A stretch of DNA of 64,000 nucleotides from Sphingomonadales bacterium (lineage in GTDB: Bacteria > Pseudomonadota > Alphaproteobacteria > Sphingomonadales > Sphingomonadaceae). Below, piece after piece: positions 20,716-29,892 of this stretch. The notes under the pieces were generated by a model, which was given only the letters and a program-made list of their open reading frames with translations, ran no database searches and was not told the DNA's origin. The stretch spans positions 1 through 64,000 of the forward strand of contig SBGG01000028.1 in the NCBI GenBank assembly GCA_006226685.1. Direction: 5' to 3'. The translations under genes were made by a program, and so were the position numbers. Numbering within the stretch: position 1 is the first letter of the stretch; each line of letters opens with the position of its first letter.

Positions 20716-21159
20716 ATGATTTGCGTTCGCTCCCTTTCCGTAACCCTTTTCCTTATCCTCGCCGCCTGTCATTCCGGTGGCAATGGGTCCGCTATGCCCG
20801 GGGATGGGTCCGATACTCATGCCTATGCGGATATAGCGGCGGATGAGCTGCTGCGTTTTACCGGCACCGAACCCTTTTGGGGCGGGCAGGCGGCGGGCGG
20901 CACGCTTACCTATACCGCGCCGGATAATCCCGATGGCCTGACCATCAGGGTGGATCGCTTCGCCGGGCGCAACGGCGTCTCCTTCAGCGGCCGGCTGGAG
21001 GACAAGGATCTGGTGATGGCGGTCTCCCCCGGGCGATGCGGCGACGGCATGTCTGATCGGATCTATCCGTTCAATGTCACGCTGCGCCTCGGCGATGAAA
21101 TCCGCAATGGATGTGCCTGGTCCGATGTCCATCCTTTTGAGGGGGGCGCGGCACCCTGA
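20716..21159 (+). CDS. COG3650-like lipoprotein with GTEPFW motif
   Basis: The 147-residue product has a lipoprotein signal ending at Cys18 (FLILAAC) and a beta-rich domain. It carries the GTEPFW motif at residues 50-55 and a CGDGMSDRIYPFNVTL segment that are hallmarks of the uncharacterised COG3650 group of envelope proteins. Two Cys in the domain (CGDGMS and GCAW) could form a disulphide in the periplasm. Function is unknown. The 247 bases upstream (20469-20715) hold no gene I can support. Confidence 0.8.
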   Translation: MICVRSLSVTLFLILAACHSGGNGSAMPGDGSDTHAYADIAADELLRFTGTEPFWGGQAAGGTLTYTAPDNPDGLTIRVDRFAGRNGVSFSGRLEDKDLVMAVSPGRCGDGMSDRIYPFNVTLRLGDEIRNGCAWSDVHPFEGGAAP

Positions 21160-21282
21160 CCCAGCCTGCGGGTGGCGCACTTCGGGGCTTCGGCACCATC
21201 TGCGGTTCTGTTTCCCTGCCTTGCCAAGCGCGACAGGATCGCCGATGATCGCTTCCGATAAACGAAAGAGCCGGAGAGCCGG

Positions 21283-22281
21283 ATGACACCCAGTGTGACA
21301 GATGCGGGCAAGGGCCTGCTGGATGCCGAATTGTTCATGATCGGCGGCACGGCAATCACCCTGGAAACGCTGATCGCTGCGGCTGTCATCCTGACGCTGG
21401 CGATCGTGGCGGCGTGGATGGTGCGTCTGCTGGTCCGGCGGGCACAGGCGCAACTGGGCGAAGCGCGCATGGCCTCCGTCTATATTGGCGGCCAGATCAT
21501 CCGCTACCTCATCATCTTCGCCGGTCTGGCGGCGGCGATTTCGACGCTGGGCGTTAATCTTTCTACCCTGTCGCTGTTCGCTGGCGCTTTGGGCGTGGGT
21601 ATCGGTCTTGGTTTGCAGGATATCGTCAAGAATTTCGTCTGCGGCATCGTGCTGCTGTTCGATCGGTCGATCGAAGTCGGCGATTATGTCGAGCTGGAAG
21701 AAGGTACGTCGGGTATCGTCTCGTCGATCGGGCCGCGCGCGACCAATCTGCTCACCAATGACAATGTCGATGTGATGGTGCCCAATGCGAGTCTGCTCAA
21801 CGGTCGCCTCACCAACTGGACGCGGGATCGGGGGACGCGGCGTATCCATGTGCCGTTCAGCGTCGCCTATGGATCGGACAAGGATCTGGTGAAGAAGGCG
21901 GCGCTGGAGGCTGCCCATTCCGTGCCTTTTACCCTGGCGGATGACGAACAGCGCCGGACGCAGGTGTGGCTCAGGAAATTCGGGGATTCCTCGCTCGATT
22001 TCGAACTGGTGGTCTGGCCGACGCTTGCTGCGGTGAAACGGCCGGGCAGCATGATGGCGGCCTATTGCTGGGCGATCGACGATGCACTGCGCAAATATGA
22101 GATAGAAATACCGTTTCCGCAGCGCGATATTCGCCTGCGCGGCTTTTTCGGAACGGAGGGAGAGGCTGCGCGCAGTGCATTTCATGGCCGGTCCGGAGAT
22201 GGGCGGACGGAGCCTTCGCCCGCCGAACCGTCAAGCGGCGCAAATGACGCGGCGCAGGACATTGTGCGCAACCCGCATTGA
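21283..22281 (+). CDS. small-conductance mechanosensitive channel family protein (MscS)
   Basis: This 332-residue inner-membrane channel opens under membrane tension to release solutes in osmotic downshock. It has three or four membrane helices. The pore-lining helix is Gly/Ala-rich (FAGALGVGIGLGLQDIVKNF near residue 98), followed by the conserved LLFDRSIEVGDYVELE turn into the beta domain and VPNASLLNGRLTNW. The alpha/beta cage domain and a short polar C-terminal tail rich in Ser, Glu and Ala follow. It is a stand-alone gene. Confidence 0.93.
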   Translation: MTPSVTDAGKGLLDAELFMIGGTAITLETLIAAAVILTLAIVAAWMVRLLVRRAQAQLGEARMASVYIGGQIIRYLIIFAGLAAAISTLGVNLSTLSLFAGALGVGIGLGLQDIVKNFVCGIVLLFDRSIEVGDYVELEEGTSGIVSSIGPRATNLLTNDNVDVMVPNASLLNGRLTNWTRDRGTRRIHVPFSVAYGSDKDLVKKAALEAAHSVPFTLADDEQRRTQVWLRKFGDSSLDFELVVWPTLAAVKRPGSMMAAYCWAIDDALRKYEIEIPFPQRDIRLRGFFGTEGEAARSAFHGRSGDGRTEPSPAEPSSGANDAAQDIVRNPH

Positions 22282-22332
22282 ACGGGTGCGTACCGGGCAG
22301 GACTATGCCCATAAGGAGAGGGAGGCGGGGTC

Positions 22333-22662
22333 ATGTTCGTCGCGGCCTATTGGTGGAAGGTCCATCCCGGCAAGGAGGATCAGTTTCGCGCGGCGTGGCG
22401 ACGGGGAACGCAGCTTATTCGCGCGAAATATGGCAGCTATGGATCGCGCCTGCACCGGGAGGTCGCGGTGGACGGCATGGTGCGTTTCATCGGCATTGCC
22501 GAATGGCCGGATCGCGCGACATGGCAAAAGGCGTTCGATGCGCATATGTTTTATGACGAACCGGAAACGCGTCGGGCTTTTGTCGATGCGATCGCCGACA
22601 CCGCGCATGAGCCATTGCTGTTGCTGGAGGTGACCGACGATCTGCTCGACCGGGATCTGTGA
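22333..22662 (+). CDS. antibiotic biosynthesis monooxygenase (ABM) fold protein
   Basis: The 109-residue product fits the ferredoxin-like ABM/dimeric alpha-beta barrel family: FVAAYWWKVHPGKEDQFRAAW, then a YGSYGSRLHREV strand and the FIGIAEWPDRATWQKAF strand-helix unit. Members include haem-degrading and quinone-oxidising monooxygenases, but most are unassigned, and no cofactor ligand is clear here. GGAGAGGGAGG lies seven bases or so ahead of the ATG, giving a strong ribosome site. Confidence 0.8.
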   Translation: MFVAAYWWKVHPGKEDQFRAAWRRGTQLIRAKYGSYGSRLHREVAVDGMVRFIGIAEWPDRATWQKAFDAHMFYDEPETRRAFVDAIADTAHEPLLLLEVTDDLLDRDL

Positions 22663-22676
22663 GGGGCGGCGGCGGT

Positions 22677-22937
22677 TCAGGCCAGCGCCGCGCCGCGCAG
22701 ATCGGATCGGGTATAGGCGCGCGATCCGCGCTCCGGTTCGTCGCCATCCCGCGCGGCGAGGTGCCGCTTCCACAGCTGCTCGTGGAAGAAGAAGGCCACC
22801 GCGTTGATGCAGGGTTCGATCAGGGCGATGCCGCCTGCGACCTCGACCGATCCGGTGAGTGCATAGGCGACCGAGAAACCGACGGTCAGGTGAACCACCA
22901 GATAGGTCAGCGTCTTGAGGATGTCGGTCGGGATCAT
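22677..22937 (-). CDS. DUF2061 family small membrane protein
   Basis: The 86-residue protein matches DUF2061: KTLTYLVVHLTVGFSVAYALTG forms one membrane helix and ALIEPCINAVAFFFHEQLW a second, with the conserved Glu-Pro and His-Glu residues. A C-terminal basic tail follows. Function is not known. ATG 22937 is supported by GGAGG five bases upstream and gives the family's usual N-terminus; the frame extends further upstream but without a ribosome site. It is convergent with the ABM gene. Confidence 0.85.
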   Translation of the reverse strand: MIPTDILKTLTYLVVHLTVGFSVAYALTGSVEVAGGIALIEPCINAVAFFFHEQLWKRHLAARDGDEPERGSRAYTRSDLRGAALA

Positions 22938-23093
22938 GATGGCCTCCGGAACAATGTGTGAAGCGCAGTTAAGAATTACTCGCAATAATATCAATGCGAT
23001 TATGCCGCTCATGGTGATCGACAGGCTCGATCAGGGCGCTGCTCGCGCCCGGTTCCAAACATGTTTATGAAAGGCGAGCCGGAGGTCACTTCC

Positions 23094-23672
23094 TTGTCGC
23101 CCGTCCTTGCCGATCCACTCCCTATGCCGTGCCGGCATCAGTGCGACCGCTTCTTCTTCGCCATCCGCCCCGATGCGGAGACGGCGGCGGCAATCGATGC
23201 CTTTGTCGCAAGGGAGGTGCCGGAGGGGCGTCGTCTCCCACTGGCTCATCAGCATGTGACGCTGGCCCTGACCGAAGATTTTGCCGATTATCCGGCGGGT
23301 GTGGTTGAACGTCTGGTGCTGGCGGGTGAAGAGGTGAAGGCCGCATCGTTCGAAATGCGCCTCACCTGCCTGTCCGCCAGCCGCCATAGCGTTGCGCTGT
23401 GTCTGGAGCGGTTGGAGCCTTCTCTCATCGCGCTGCAACGGGCGATCGCCGCCGCCATGACCCGGCAGGGTGTGGCGATGCGGGAAGGCTGGCGCTTCAA
23501 CCCGCATCAGACGCTTTGCTATCGCAAGGGGGAGGCGTTTACCCGCATGGTAGAGGGATTTACATGGCACGTTCGGGAGTTCGTGCTGGTGCGCAGTCTT
23601 GTCGGCCTGTCGCGGCATGAGCTTGTCGGGTGTTGGCCGTTGGGCTCCTCTGGAGTGAGACTGCTTATGTGA
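23094..23672 (+). CDS. 2'-5' RNA ligase (2H phosphoesterase) family protein
   Basis: This 192-residue protein has the two HxT motifs of the LigT-like 2H phosphoesterases, HVTLAL near residue 58 and HQTLCYR near 141, which form a symmetric active site acting on 2'-5' or cyclic phosphodiesters in RNA or nucleotides. FFFAIRPD opens the domain. I place the start at TTG 23094 because CGGAGG lies eight bases upstream; ATG codons at 23061 and 23067 lack such a site, and ATG 23157 is too far inside. No RNA-processing partner is next to it. Confidence 0.85.
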   Translation: MSPVLADPLPMPCRHQCDRFFFAIRPDAETAAAIDAFVAREVPEGRRLPLAHQHVTLALTEDFADYPAGVVERLVLAGEEVKAASFEMRLTCLSASRHSVALCLERLEPSLIALQRAIAAAMTRQGVAMREGWRFNPHQTLCYRKGEAFTRMVEGFTWHVREFVLVRSLVGLSRHELVGCWPLGSSGVRLLM

Positions 23673-23689
23673 CGGGTCCCAGGGCGGAT

Positions 23690-23812
23690 CGACATTGCCT
23701 TCCGGTCGCCTTCGGCCCCAGCCCTGACGGCCTGCAAATGGCGCTTTCGCGCGCTTCCGGTGCTCACGTACCTTGAGTACGCTCCCCTCCGGATCACGCA
23801 AAATCACCATTT
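23690..23812. repeat. candidate intergenic repeat element with inner dyad
   Basis: This stretch holds TGCTCACGTACCTTGAGTAC at 23760-23779 with GTAC steps and flanking GC-rich arms. The pattern is reminiscent of short palindromic intergenic repeats I have seen in sphingomonad genomes. Only one copy is evident in this window, so the call rests on resemblance. No gene is supported in 23673-23942. Confidence 0.25.
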
Positions 23813-23942
23813 TCGGCTCGTCATCTTCTGAATGTCGATCCGCCCTAACCCTAATTTCGGCGGTGCATGAGCATTTCCCGGTGTGGTTGCATCAGTCTTT
23901 CGGCGGTCGGCTCTCAATAGGGGCGGGCGGCGGCGAGCTGGA

Positions 23943-25097
23943 TCAGGCCGGTGCGGTGCATGCGTCCTTCGTCCTTTCGGCGAACCAGGGGGTGATGCGC
24001 GACAAGGCATCCTCCACCTCCGCCGTTGAGACGGCGAAGCTGAACCGGATGAAGCGGTGCCCGTTAACCGGATCGAAATCCAGACCCGGCGCAGTGGCAA
24101 CGCCGGTATCCTCCAGCAAGCGCCCGCAAAAGGCGAGGCTGTCGTCGGTCAGATGGCCGATATCGGCATAGATGTAAAACGCCCCGTCGGGCGGCGCGAT
24201 CCGGGTCAGGCCAAGCATGGGTAACGCATTCAGCATCAGGTCGCGGTTGCGGCGATAGGTGGCGACATGGCCTTCCAGTTCCTCGGTGCAGTCGAATGCG
24301 ACAAGCGCGGCGTGCTGGGCGAGCGAGGGCGGCGTCAGGAACAGATTGCCGATGAGCGCGCGGGTCGTGGGGATCAGCGCTTCCGGCACGATCATCCAGC
24401 CGAGCCGCCAGCCCGCCATGCTGTAATATTTGGAAAAGCTGTTGAGGATGATCGCATCGTCCGCGACCGAGAGGGCAGTCGGCAACGGCCCGACATAGCT
24501 CAGCCCATGATAGATTTCGTCGGAGATGATGCGGACGCCGCGATCCCGGCACAGCCTCGCGATGGCCGTCAGTTCTTCCGCCGGAATGACCGATCCGGTC
24601 GGATTGGCCGGGCTGGAGAGGATCACCCCGTCCGGAGCGGGGGCAAGCGCGGTGAGAGCCGTCGCCGAAAGCTGGAAATGGGTATCCGGCCCGCAATCGA
24701 TCTCGATCGGCTCCATGTGCAGCGCGCGCGTGACGTTGCGATAGGCGACATAGCCGGGCCGGGCGATGGCGATGCGCGCGCCGGGATCGAACAGGCTCTG
24801 CAGCGCAAGTACCAGCGCGGGGGAGGCCCCGTTGGTGAGGAATATCCGCTCGGTCCCGATCTCCACGCCATGCCGGTCGCGATAGTAACGGGCGATGCGC
24901 TGTTTCAGCGGCTCGCTTTCCCAATATCCCATGCCGTCGCTGTCGAGCACCTGATGCGCGCGGGCGATGGCGGCGGCGGGTGCGCCGGTGGAGGGCTGGC
25001 CGAACTCCATATGGATGATCGATCGGCCCTGCTGCTTCAGTTCATGGGCGCGGCGGCTGATGGCGATGGCGTAAAAAGGGTCGATGGCAGGACGCAT
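23943..25097 (-). CDS. PLP-dependent class I/II aminotransferase
   Basis: The 384-residue fold-type I enzyme moves an amino group between an amino acid and a 2-oxo acid. The Schiff-base lysine is in NSFSKYYSMAGWRLGW near residue 220. Upstream are the SSPANPTGSVIP segment and the ISDEIYHGLSY motif with the cofactor-binding Asp and Tyr, and downstream is the substrate-carboxylate Arg in HRFIRFSFA near 350. Overall wording resembles aspartate or aromatic aminotransferases of subgroup I gamma; the substrate is not certain. It is a single gene. Confidence 0.92.
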   Translation of the reverse strand: MRPAIDPFYAIAISRRAHELKQQGRSIIHMEFGQPSTGAPAAAIARAHQVLDSDGMGYWESEPLKQRIARYYRDRHGVEIGTERIFLTNGASPALVLALQSLFDPGARIAIARPGYVAYRNVTRALHMEPIEIDCGPDTHFQLSATALTALAPAPDGVILSSPANPTGSVIPAEELTAIARLCRDRGVRIISDEIYHGLSYVGPLPTALSVADDAIILNSFSKYYSMAGWRLGWMIVPEALIPTTRALIGNLFLTPPSLAQHAALVAFDCTEELEGHVATYRRNRDLMLNALPMLGLTRIAPPDGAFYIYADIGHLTDDSLAFCGRLLEDTGVATAPGLDFDPVNGHRFIRFSFAVSTAEVEDALSRITPWFAERTKDACTAPA

Positions 25098-25308
25098 GGT
25101 CGTCTTCTTAACGACTTAGGGAGGGGTGCGCCATCCGTTCCGGGCCAAGCGTGGAAAAAGCGCGATCACCTTTCCGCTTGAGGTGGGGGCCGGTTTATAG
25201 GGTTTCGGCTGACGGAAAGGGTGCCGTGACCGCGCATGTCGCAGCGCCGGCTAAGGCAAGAGGGTTTTGCCGGTTTCGTGGGTTGGACAGGCCTGCGCTT
25301 GCGGGCTT
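25098..25308. other. intergenic region, no gene seen
   Basis: The first part of the 500-base interval between the aminotransferase and purH must carry the aminotransferase promoter on the minus strand. I see no other feature here. The second part holds the small cysteine protein gene and the purH terminator listed next. Confidence 0.4.
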
Positions 25309-25467
25309 TCAGGCTGTTGCCATTTCCGCCGCGGCGGCATGACGAGGCACATGGTCGCTGAATTTCTCGCCTTCACAGGCTTCCGTTCGAGCGTCGTTGA
25401 CTTTCCATGGCTTGCAGAATTTGCAGCCTGCCCGCCTGTTGCGGGATCGCCCTCGTTTATGGTGCAC
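25309..25467 (-). CDS. small basic CxxC protein, hypothetical
   Basis: This 52-codon gene starts with GTG, preceded at the right distance by a near-perfect AAGGAGG ribosome site (25473-25479 on the plus coordinates). The peptide is very basic at its start ([13 protein letters not shown]), then has [10 protein letters not shown] with a CxxC pair, a further Cys near residue 31 ([12 protein letters not shown]) and a His-Ala-rich end. It resembles short conserved proteins with a CxxCKPWK core found near stress or metabolic genes in proteobacteria, for which I know no function. The Cys-His content suggests zinc binding or RNA contact. It lies in a gap that otherwise looks empty. Confidence 0.6.
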   Translation of the reverse strand: MHHKRGRSRNRRAGCKFCKPWKVNDARTEACEGEKFSDHVPRHAAAAEMATA

Positions 25468-25549
25468 TGTCGCCTCCTTGCTTTCTGACAGGTCTGTACA
25501 GGGCAATGACAGGGCGGGACAGAGGGGCGTTGAAGGGGGCGCAGGGAGA

Positions 25550-25584
25550 AAAGAAAAAGGCCCGGCATCACGGCCAGGCCTTTC
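25550..25584 (-). terminator. rho-independent terminator for purH
   Basis: An 11-base stem with one G-U pair joins AAAGGCCCGGC (25556-25566) to GCCAGGCCTTT (25573-25583). On the minus strand it is followed by a T-rich run (complement of AAAAGAAAAA). It sits 16 bases after the purH stop. Confidence 0.8.
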
Positions 25585-25599
25585 CATGTCATCCGATTA

Positions 25600-27189
25600 T
25601 CAGTGGCGGAAATGCCGCATGCCGGTGAAGACCATCGCAAGGCCCGCTTCGTCGGCGGCAGCGATCACTTCCTCGTCCCGGATCGAACCGCCCGGCTGGA
25701 TCACGGCCGTCGCGCCCGCCTCGACCGCGGCCAGCAGGCCGTCGGCAAAGGGGAAGAAGGCATCGGACGCGACCGCGCCGCCAACCGTGCGGGGCTGTGC
25801 CCAGCCATAGGTTTCGGCGGCTTCCTTCGCCTTGGCGGCGGCGATGCGGCTGCTGTCGCGGCGGTTCATCTGGCCCGCGCCGATGCCCGCCGTCACGCCG
25901 TCCTTCGCATAGACGATCGCGTTGGATTTCACATGCTTGGCGACGGTCCAGGCGAACAGGCAGTCGTTCAGTTCCTGTTCGGTCGGCGCGCGCTTCGTCA
26001 CGACCCTCAGCATGTCGGGGGTGACGCGGCCGCTGTCGCGATCCTGCACCAGCGCGCCGCCAGCGATGATCTTGGTGGTCAGGCCTTTGCGCGCGGGGTC
26101 GGGCAGGCCCTTGGTGAGGAGCAGGCGAAGATTTTTCTTTTTCGCGAACACGGCTTTCGCGGCTTCGTCGGCGCCGGGGGCGACCACGACCTCGGTAAAG
26201 ATGCCGCTGATCGCTTCGGCGGTCGGGCCGTCGAGCGGGCGGTTGACCGCGATGATGCCGCCAAAGGCCGATACGCTGTCGCATTCGAGCGCATTTTTAT
26301 ATGCCTCGGCGAGCGTGTCGCCGGTGGCAACGCCGCACGGGTTGGCGTGCTTGACGATGACGACGGTGGGCGGTCCATCGCGGAACTCGGCCACCAGTTC
26401 CAGCGCCGCGTCGGCGTCGTTATAATTATTATAGCTGAGTTCCTTGCCCTGCACCTGTTCGGCCTGACCGATGCCCTCGGCCGCAGGCCCCATCGGCACA
26501 TAGAGTGCCGCGCGCTGATGCGGATTTTCGCCATAGCGCAGCATCGACACGAGTTTGGTCGGGATGGAGCGGCTTTCGGGGAAATCGATGCCCTGATCGC
26601 TCTTCGCGAACCAGGCGGCGATCATGCCGTCATAGGCGGCGGTGGCGGCATAGGCCTTGGCCGCGCACATCCGGCGGAAGTCATAGCTGGTCGCGCCGCC
26701 TTTCGCGTCCATTTCCTCGATCAGGCGCGCATAATCGGCCGGGTCGGTGACGATGGTGACGCTTTCATGGTTCTTCGCCGCGCTGCGCACCATGGAGGGA
26801 CCGCCAATATCGATATTCTCGATAATTTCCTCACGGCTCGCGCCGCGCGCCACAGTCTGCGCGAACGGGTAGAGATTGACGACGACGAGGTCGATCGGCT
26901 CGATCGCATGTTCGGTCATCGACGCGACATGTTCGGCATTGCCGCGCACCGCGAGCAGGCCGCCATGGACCTTCGGGTGCAGTGTCTTGACGCGGCCGTC
27001 CATCATTTCCGGGAAACCGGTGAGGTCGGAAATGTCGGACACTTCCAGCCCCGCCTCGCGCAGCGCCTTCGCCGTGCCGCCGGTCGATACCAGCGCGACT
27101 CCCTGACGGGCCAGCGCCTTGCCCAGTTCGACAAGCCCTGTCTTGTCGGACACCGACAACAGCGCCCGGCCGATTTTCACATCGTTCAT
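25600..27189 (-). CDS. purH: bifunctional AICAR formyltransferase/IMP cyclohydrolase
   Basis: PurH performs the last two steps of IMP synthesis. The 529-residue product has the N-terminal MGS-like cyclohydrolase domain ([32 protein letters not shown] near residue 36, [16 protein letters not shown] near 65) and the C-terminal transformylase domain with the KHANPCG motif near 270 and the closing [12 protein letters not shown]. Length and order are standard. It is the last gene of rpe-heparinase-purH, with 73 bases and a small hairpin between it and the heparinase gene. Confidence 0.97.
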   Translation of the reverse strand: MNDVKIGRALLSVSDKTGLVELGKALARQGVALVSTGGTAKALREAGLEVSDISDLTGFPEMMDGRVKTLHPKVHGGLLAVRGNAEHVASMTEHAIEPIDLVVVNLYPFAQTVARGASREEIIENIDIGGPSMVRSAAKNHESVTIVTDPADYARLIEEMDAKGGATSYDFRRMCAAKAYAATAAYDGMIAAWFAKSDQGIDFPESRSIPTKLVSMLRYGENPHQRAALYVPMGPAAEGIGQAEQVQGKELSYNNYNDADAALELVAEFRDGPPTVVIVKHANPCGVATGDTLAEAYKNALECDSVSAFGGIIAVNRPLDGPTAEAISGIFTEVVVAPGADEAAKAVFAKKKNLRLLLTKGLPDPARKGLTTKIIAGGALVQDRDSGRVTPDMLRVVTKRAPTEQELNDCLFAWTVAKHVKSNAIVYAKDGVTAGIGAGQMNRRDSSRIAAAKAKEAAETYGWAQPRTVGGAVASDAFFPFADGLLAAVEAGATAVIQPGGSIRDEEVIAAADEAGLAMVFTGMRHFRH

Positions 27190-27223
27190 TTTCTGCTTTT
27201 CCTTCGATTCCGCCTGATCCCGA

Positions 27224-27243
27224 GCGGAAAAGCGGTTTTCCGC
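27224..27243. repeat. hairpin between the heparinase gene and purH
   Basis: GCGGAAAA (27224-27231) and TTTTCCGC (27236-27243) form a perfect 8-base stem with a GCGG loop. There is no long T-tract, so it may attenuate or stabilise the transcript rather than stop it fully. Confidence 0.5.
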
Positions 27244-27262
27244 CCTTATTGCAAGCCCTGTG

Positions 27263-29017
27263 TTATCCGACGCGTTTCAGCAACCAGCCGAGGCTGCTGC
27301 CGCCTGGTTCGGCGGTTGCGCTGACGACCAGTTGCTTTGCGGCATGGGGGCGCCCATCGCCATCGACCCACAGGCTGTCTTCGATGGCGAGTTCGCCCGC
27401 GCCGCAGCGGAATTGCCATAACGCGCCCATGTCGATGCGCAACAGCGCGCCCTGACCATCGGCGGTGAGCGAGGCATCGACATGCGGGGCGAGGTGGAAG
27501 CGCAACGCATAGGGGGCCGTCGCCGGTCTTTTCCGCCTTTGTGCGGGCAACAGCATGTCCTCGCCGCGAATATCCTTGCCGTCGCTGCTGATGACCAGCA
27601 GGCGGCGGTGGATATAGCCGAAACGACGGGCATAGCCGTCATGGCTCAGCTCGATCCGGCTGCCATTTTCCAGTTCCTGCCGGTGCAGTTCGACCTCGGT
27701 AACGCCGCGCCCCAGCGTGCCGTCCGGCAGGATCGCAGTCGAATTGCTGTCGTCGAGCACCAATGTGCTGTGTGCGGCGGTGGTGCGCAGGCCGCGGGCA
27801 AGGTCCGCCGGGATCATCGCCCCGGCACAGCTCGCGCCGCCGCAATTGACGATCAGCCGGTCCGGGCCGTCGCTGATCTCGATCGCGCCGGTCGAGGCGC
27901 ATCCGGCATCGGCCAGCGGCGAAACCGGCGGCGGTGCGGCGTCGACCAGAATGACCGTCGATCCCGCGCCGATCCGCTGATAGCCCCAGTCGCGCGCCTG
28001 CCGCAGCGGGCGGGTGCGCACGCCGCTTGCCGCAACCACGGATTCGACAAGGGAAGGCGCGATGGCCGGTGCCCCTTGCCAGCTTCCCAGCCCGCCATCG
28101 CCATGGGTGAGGCCTAGCAGCGCGGCAACGGTACGGCCCAATGTTTCGGCGAGGAAGGCGGGGACCTCCTCGCGCACCGCATCATAGGCGGCGGCGACCA
28201 TCGCCAATGCCTCTATGCCGCGCAACTGGGCAAGGGGAGACCGGCTGATCGATCCGCCGTCGCTGTAAAATGCATGTTCGATAGCACGCTTCAGGCCGGT
28301 TTCACCGAAGGACCGGCGCGGATCGCCGCCGGGAAGCAGCAGACCCGCCGCGACCACCCCGCTCCAGGCGACCAGCCGGGGCAACCCTACCGGCGCCTTG
28401 TCGGCGCTGCGGTCGAGATGGCGAGCGGTGCGGGCGAAACAGTTGAGGACTAGCGAGCGGTAGACAAGGTCTCCGCTCGATAGGATCAGCGGCGCATGGG
28501 TCGCCCAGAAGAGGATCCGCCACCCGGCATGCTCTGCGCTCCATGCGGGCTCGGTCGGCTTTTCCGCGTGAGCGGACAGCCAGGCGCGCATGATGCTTTC
28601 GGCGGCGGGAGCTGCGGTTTCGCGGTTGGCGACCTGATCCAGATCGCGCAGCCAGCGGAAGCCATGCAGATAATCCTCAAAGGCGGGCGAGGGGAGCGGC
28701 GTGATGAAATCGACGCCCGCGACCGGCAGCTTTTGCCCGCGTAGCAGGAAATATCCGGCGCGGATCGCCTTTCCGGCGCGCGGATCGCCCGCTATCGCAT
28801 CCCTTGGTATGGCGAGCAGCTTGAGCGGATATTTGCCCTTCAGCCGCATCGAATGGAGCGGGGTCCGCCAGGTCAGGCGATAGAAATGATTGGCGATACG
28901 CTCGGCCAGCGAGGATCCCTTGTCGGGCGACAGGCGGATCAGCCGCTTGCCATCCTCTATGCTGTCCGCACCCTGCTCGTCGGACATGTCGACCGGCTGA
29001 GGGGAGGGTTTGTTCAT
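27263..29017 (-). CDS. heparinase II/III family protein
   Basis: The 584-residue product has an alpha-toroid N-terminal domain (for example [17 protein letters not shown] near residue 93 and the [12 protein letters not shown] segment near 310) and a C-terminal beta-sandwich domain of the heparinase II/III superfamily ([15 protein letters not shown] near 415, then [20 protein letters not shown]). Characterised members are polysaccharide lyases acting on uronic-acid polymers. No signal peptide is seen, so export is uncertain; housekeeping alphaproteobacterial copies have no known substrate. Its ATG overlaps the rpe stop by four bases. Confidence 0.88.
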   Translation of the reverse strand: MNKPSPQPVDMSDEQGADSIEDGKRLIRLSPDKGSSLAERIANHFYRLTWRTPLHSMRLKGKYPLKLLAIPRDAIAGDPRAGKAIRAGYFLLRGQKLPVAGVDFITPLPSPAFEDYLHGFRWLRDLDQVANRETAAPAAESIMRAWLSAHAEKPTEPAWSAEHAGWRILFWATHAPLILSSGDLVYRSLVLNCFARTARHLDRSADKAPVGLPRLVAWSGVVAAGLLLPGGDPRRSFGETGLKRAIEHAFYSDGGSISRSPLAQLRGIEALAMVAAAYDAVREEVPAFLAETLGRTVAALLGLTHGDGGLGSWQGAPAIAPSLVESVVAASGVRTRPLRQARDWGYQRIGAGSTVILVDAAPPPVSPLADAGCASTGAIEISDGPDRLIVNCGGASCAGAMIPADLARGLRTTAAHSTLVLDDSNSTAILPDGTLGRGVTEVELHRQELENGSRIELSHDGYARRFGYIHRRLLVISSDGKDIRGEDMLLPAQRRKRPATAPYALRFHLAPHVDASLTADGQGALLRIDMGALWQFRCGAGELAIEDSLWVDGDGRPHAAKQLVVSATAEPGGSSLGWLLKRVG

Positions 29018-29676
29018 GCGCCGCGCAGCCCCCGGATATTATCGGCATAGGTTGCCGGACCGCCCCGGAAAGTTGCTGTGCCCGCGACCAGCACATCGGC
29101 CCCTGCGGCGATGACGCGCGGCGCGGTCGCCGCATCGACGCCGCCGTCCACTTCCAGATGGATCGGCTTACCCAGCTTGTCGATGGATTTGCGGATGGCC
29201 TCGATTTTGCGAAGCTGGCTTTCGATGAAGCTTTGTCCGCCGAAACCGGGGTTGACGCTCATCACCAGTACGAGGTCGATTTCCTCCAGCACATAATCGA
29301 GCATCTTGGCCGGGGTCGAAGGGTTGAGCGAGACGCCCGCTTTCTTGCCCAGAGCCTTGATCCGCTGGATCGTGCGATGAAGATGGGGGCCGGCCTCCTG
29401 ATGTACGGTGATGATGTCGCTGCCCGCTTCGGCAAAGGCATCGAGCATCGGATCGACCGGGGTGATCATCAGGTGCACATCCATCACCTTCTGCGTGTGC
29501 GGGCGCAGTGCCTTTACCACCATCGGTCCGATGGTGATGTTGGGCACGAAATGCCCGTCCATCACGTCGACATGGATCCAGTCACAGCCTGCGGCATCGA
29601 TGGCACGGACCTCCTCGCCCAGACGAGCGAAGTCGGCGGAGAGGATTGACGGAGAGATCAGAATGGGCCGGTTCAT
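29014..29676 (-). CDS. rpe: ribulose-phosphate 3-epimerase
   Basis: Rpe interconverts ribulose 5-phosphate and xylulose 5-phosphate in the pentose phosphate pathway. The 220-residue TIM barrel shows [20 protein letters not shown] at the start, the metal-binding [17 protein letters not shown] near residue 35, [13 protein letters not shown] near 140 and [13 protein letters not shown] near 176. All catalytic Asp and His positions of the family appear intact. It leads the rpe-heparinase-purH operon. The 216-base upstream region is AT-rich and must hold its promoter and that of the divergent receptor gene. Confidence 0.97.
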   Translation of the reverse strand: MNRPILISPSILSADFARLGEEVRAIDAAGCDWIHVDVMDGHFVPNITIGPMVVKALRPHTQKVMDVHLMITPVDPMLDAFAEAGSDIITVHQEAGPHLHRTIQRIKALGKKAGVSLNPSTPAKMLDYVLEEIDLVLVMSVNPGFGGQSFIESQLRKIEAIRKSIDKLGKPIHLEVDGGVDAATAPRVIAAGADVLVAGTATFRGGPATYADNIRGLRGA

Positions 29677-29892
29677 GGCCTTGAAGCCTTAACGGTGCAC
29701 GCGTTCGGGTGCAACAGCGCAGGCGCCCGGTCGGGCGGAATTTGCGATGTCGGAAAGAGGACCGAAAAACAGACCGAAAGGTTGATCTTGCCATGCATAA
29801 GGGTTTTTCTTTCAATCTTTTAGATACTTAGCAAGTTGTTAGCCAATTTGTGAAATTTTGGTCCGAAATAAAAGGGGTGGGGAGAGGATTCA

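Noticed and set aside
23031-23810. A 259-codon minus-strand frame across the 2'-5' RNA ligase-like gene
   Set aside because: It overlaps a gene with two HxT motifs and includes the candidate repeat; its wording is not protein-like.
25603-27324. A 573-codon plus-strand frame opposite purH
   Set aside because: It mirrors purH and reads as low-complexity Arg/Gly/His text.
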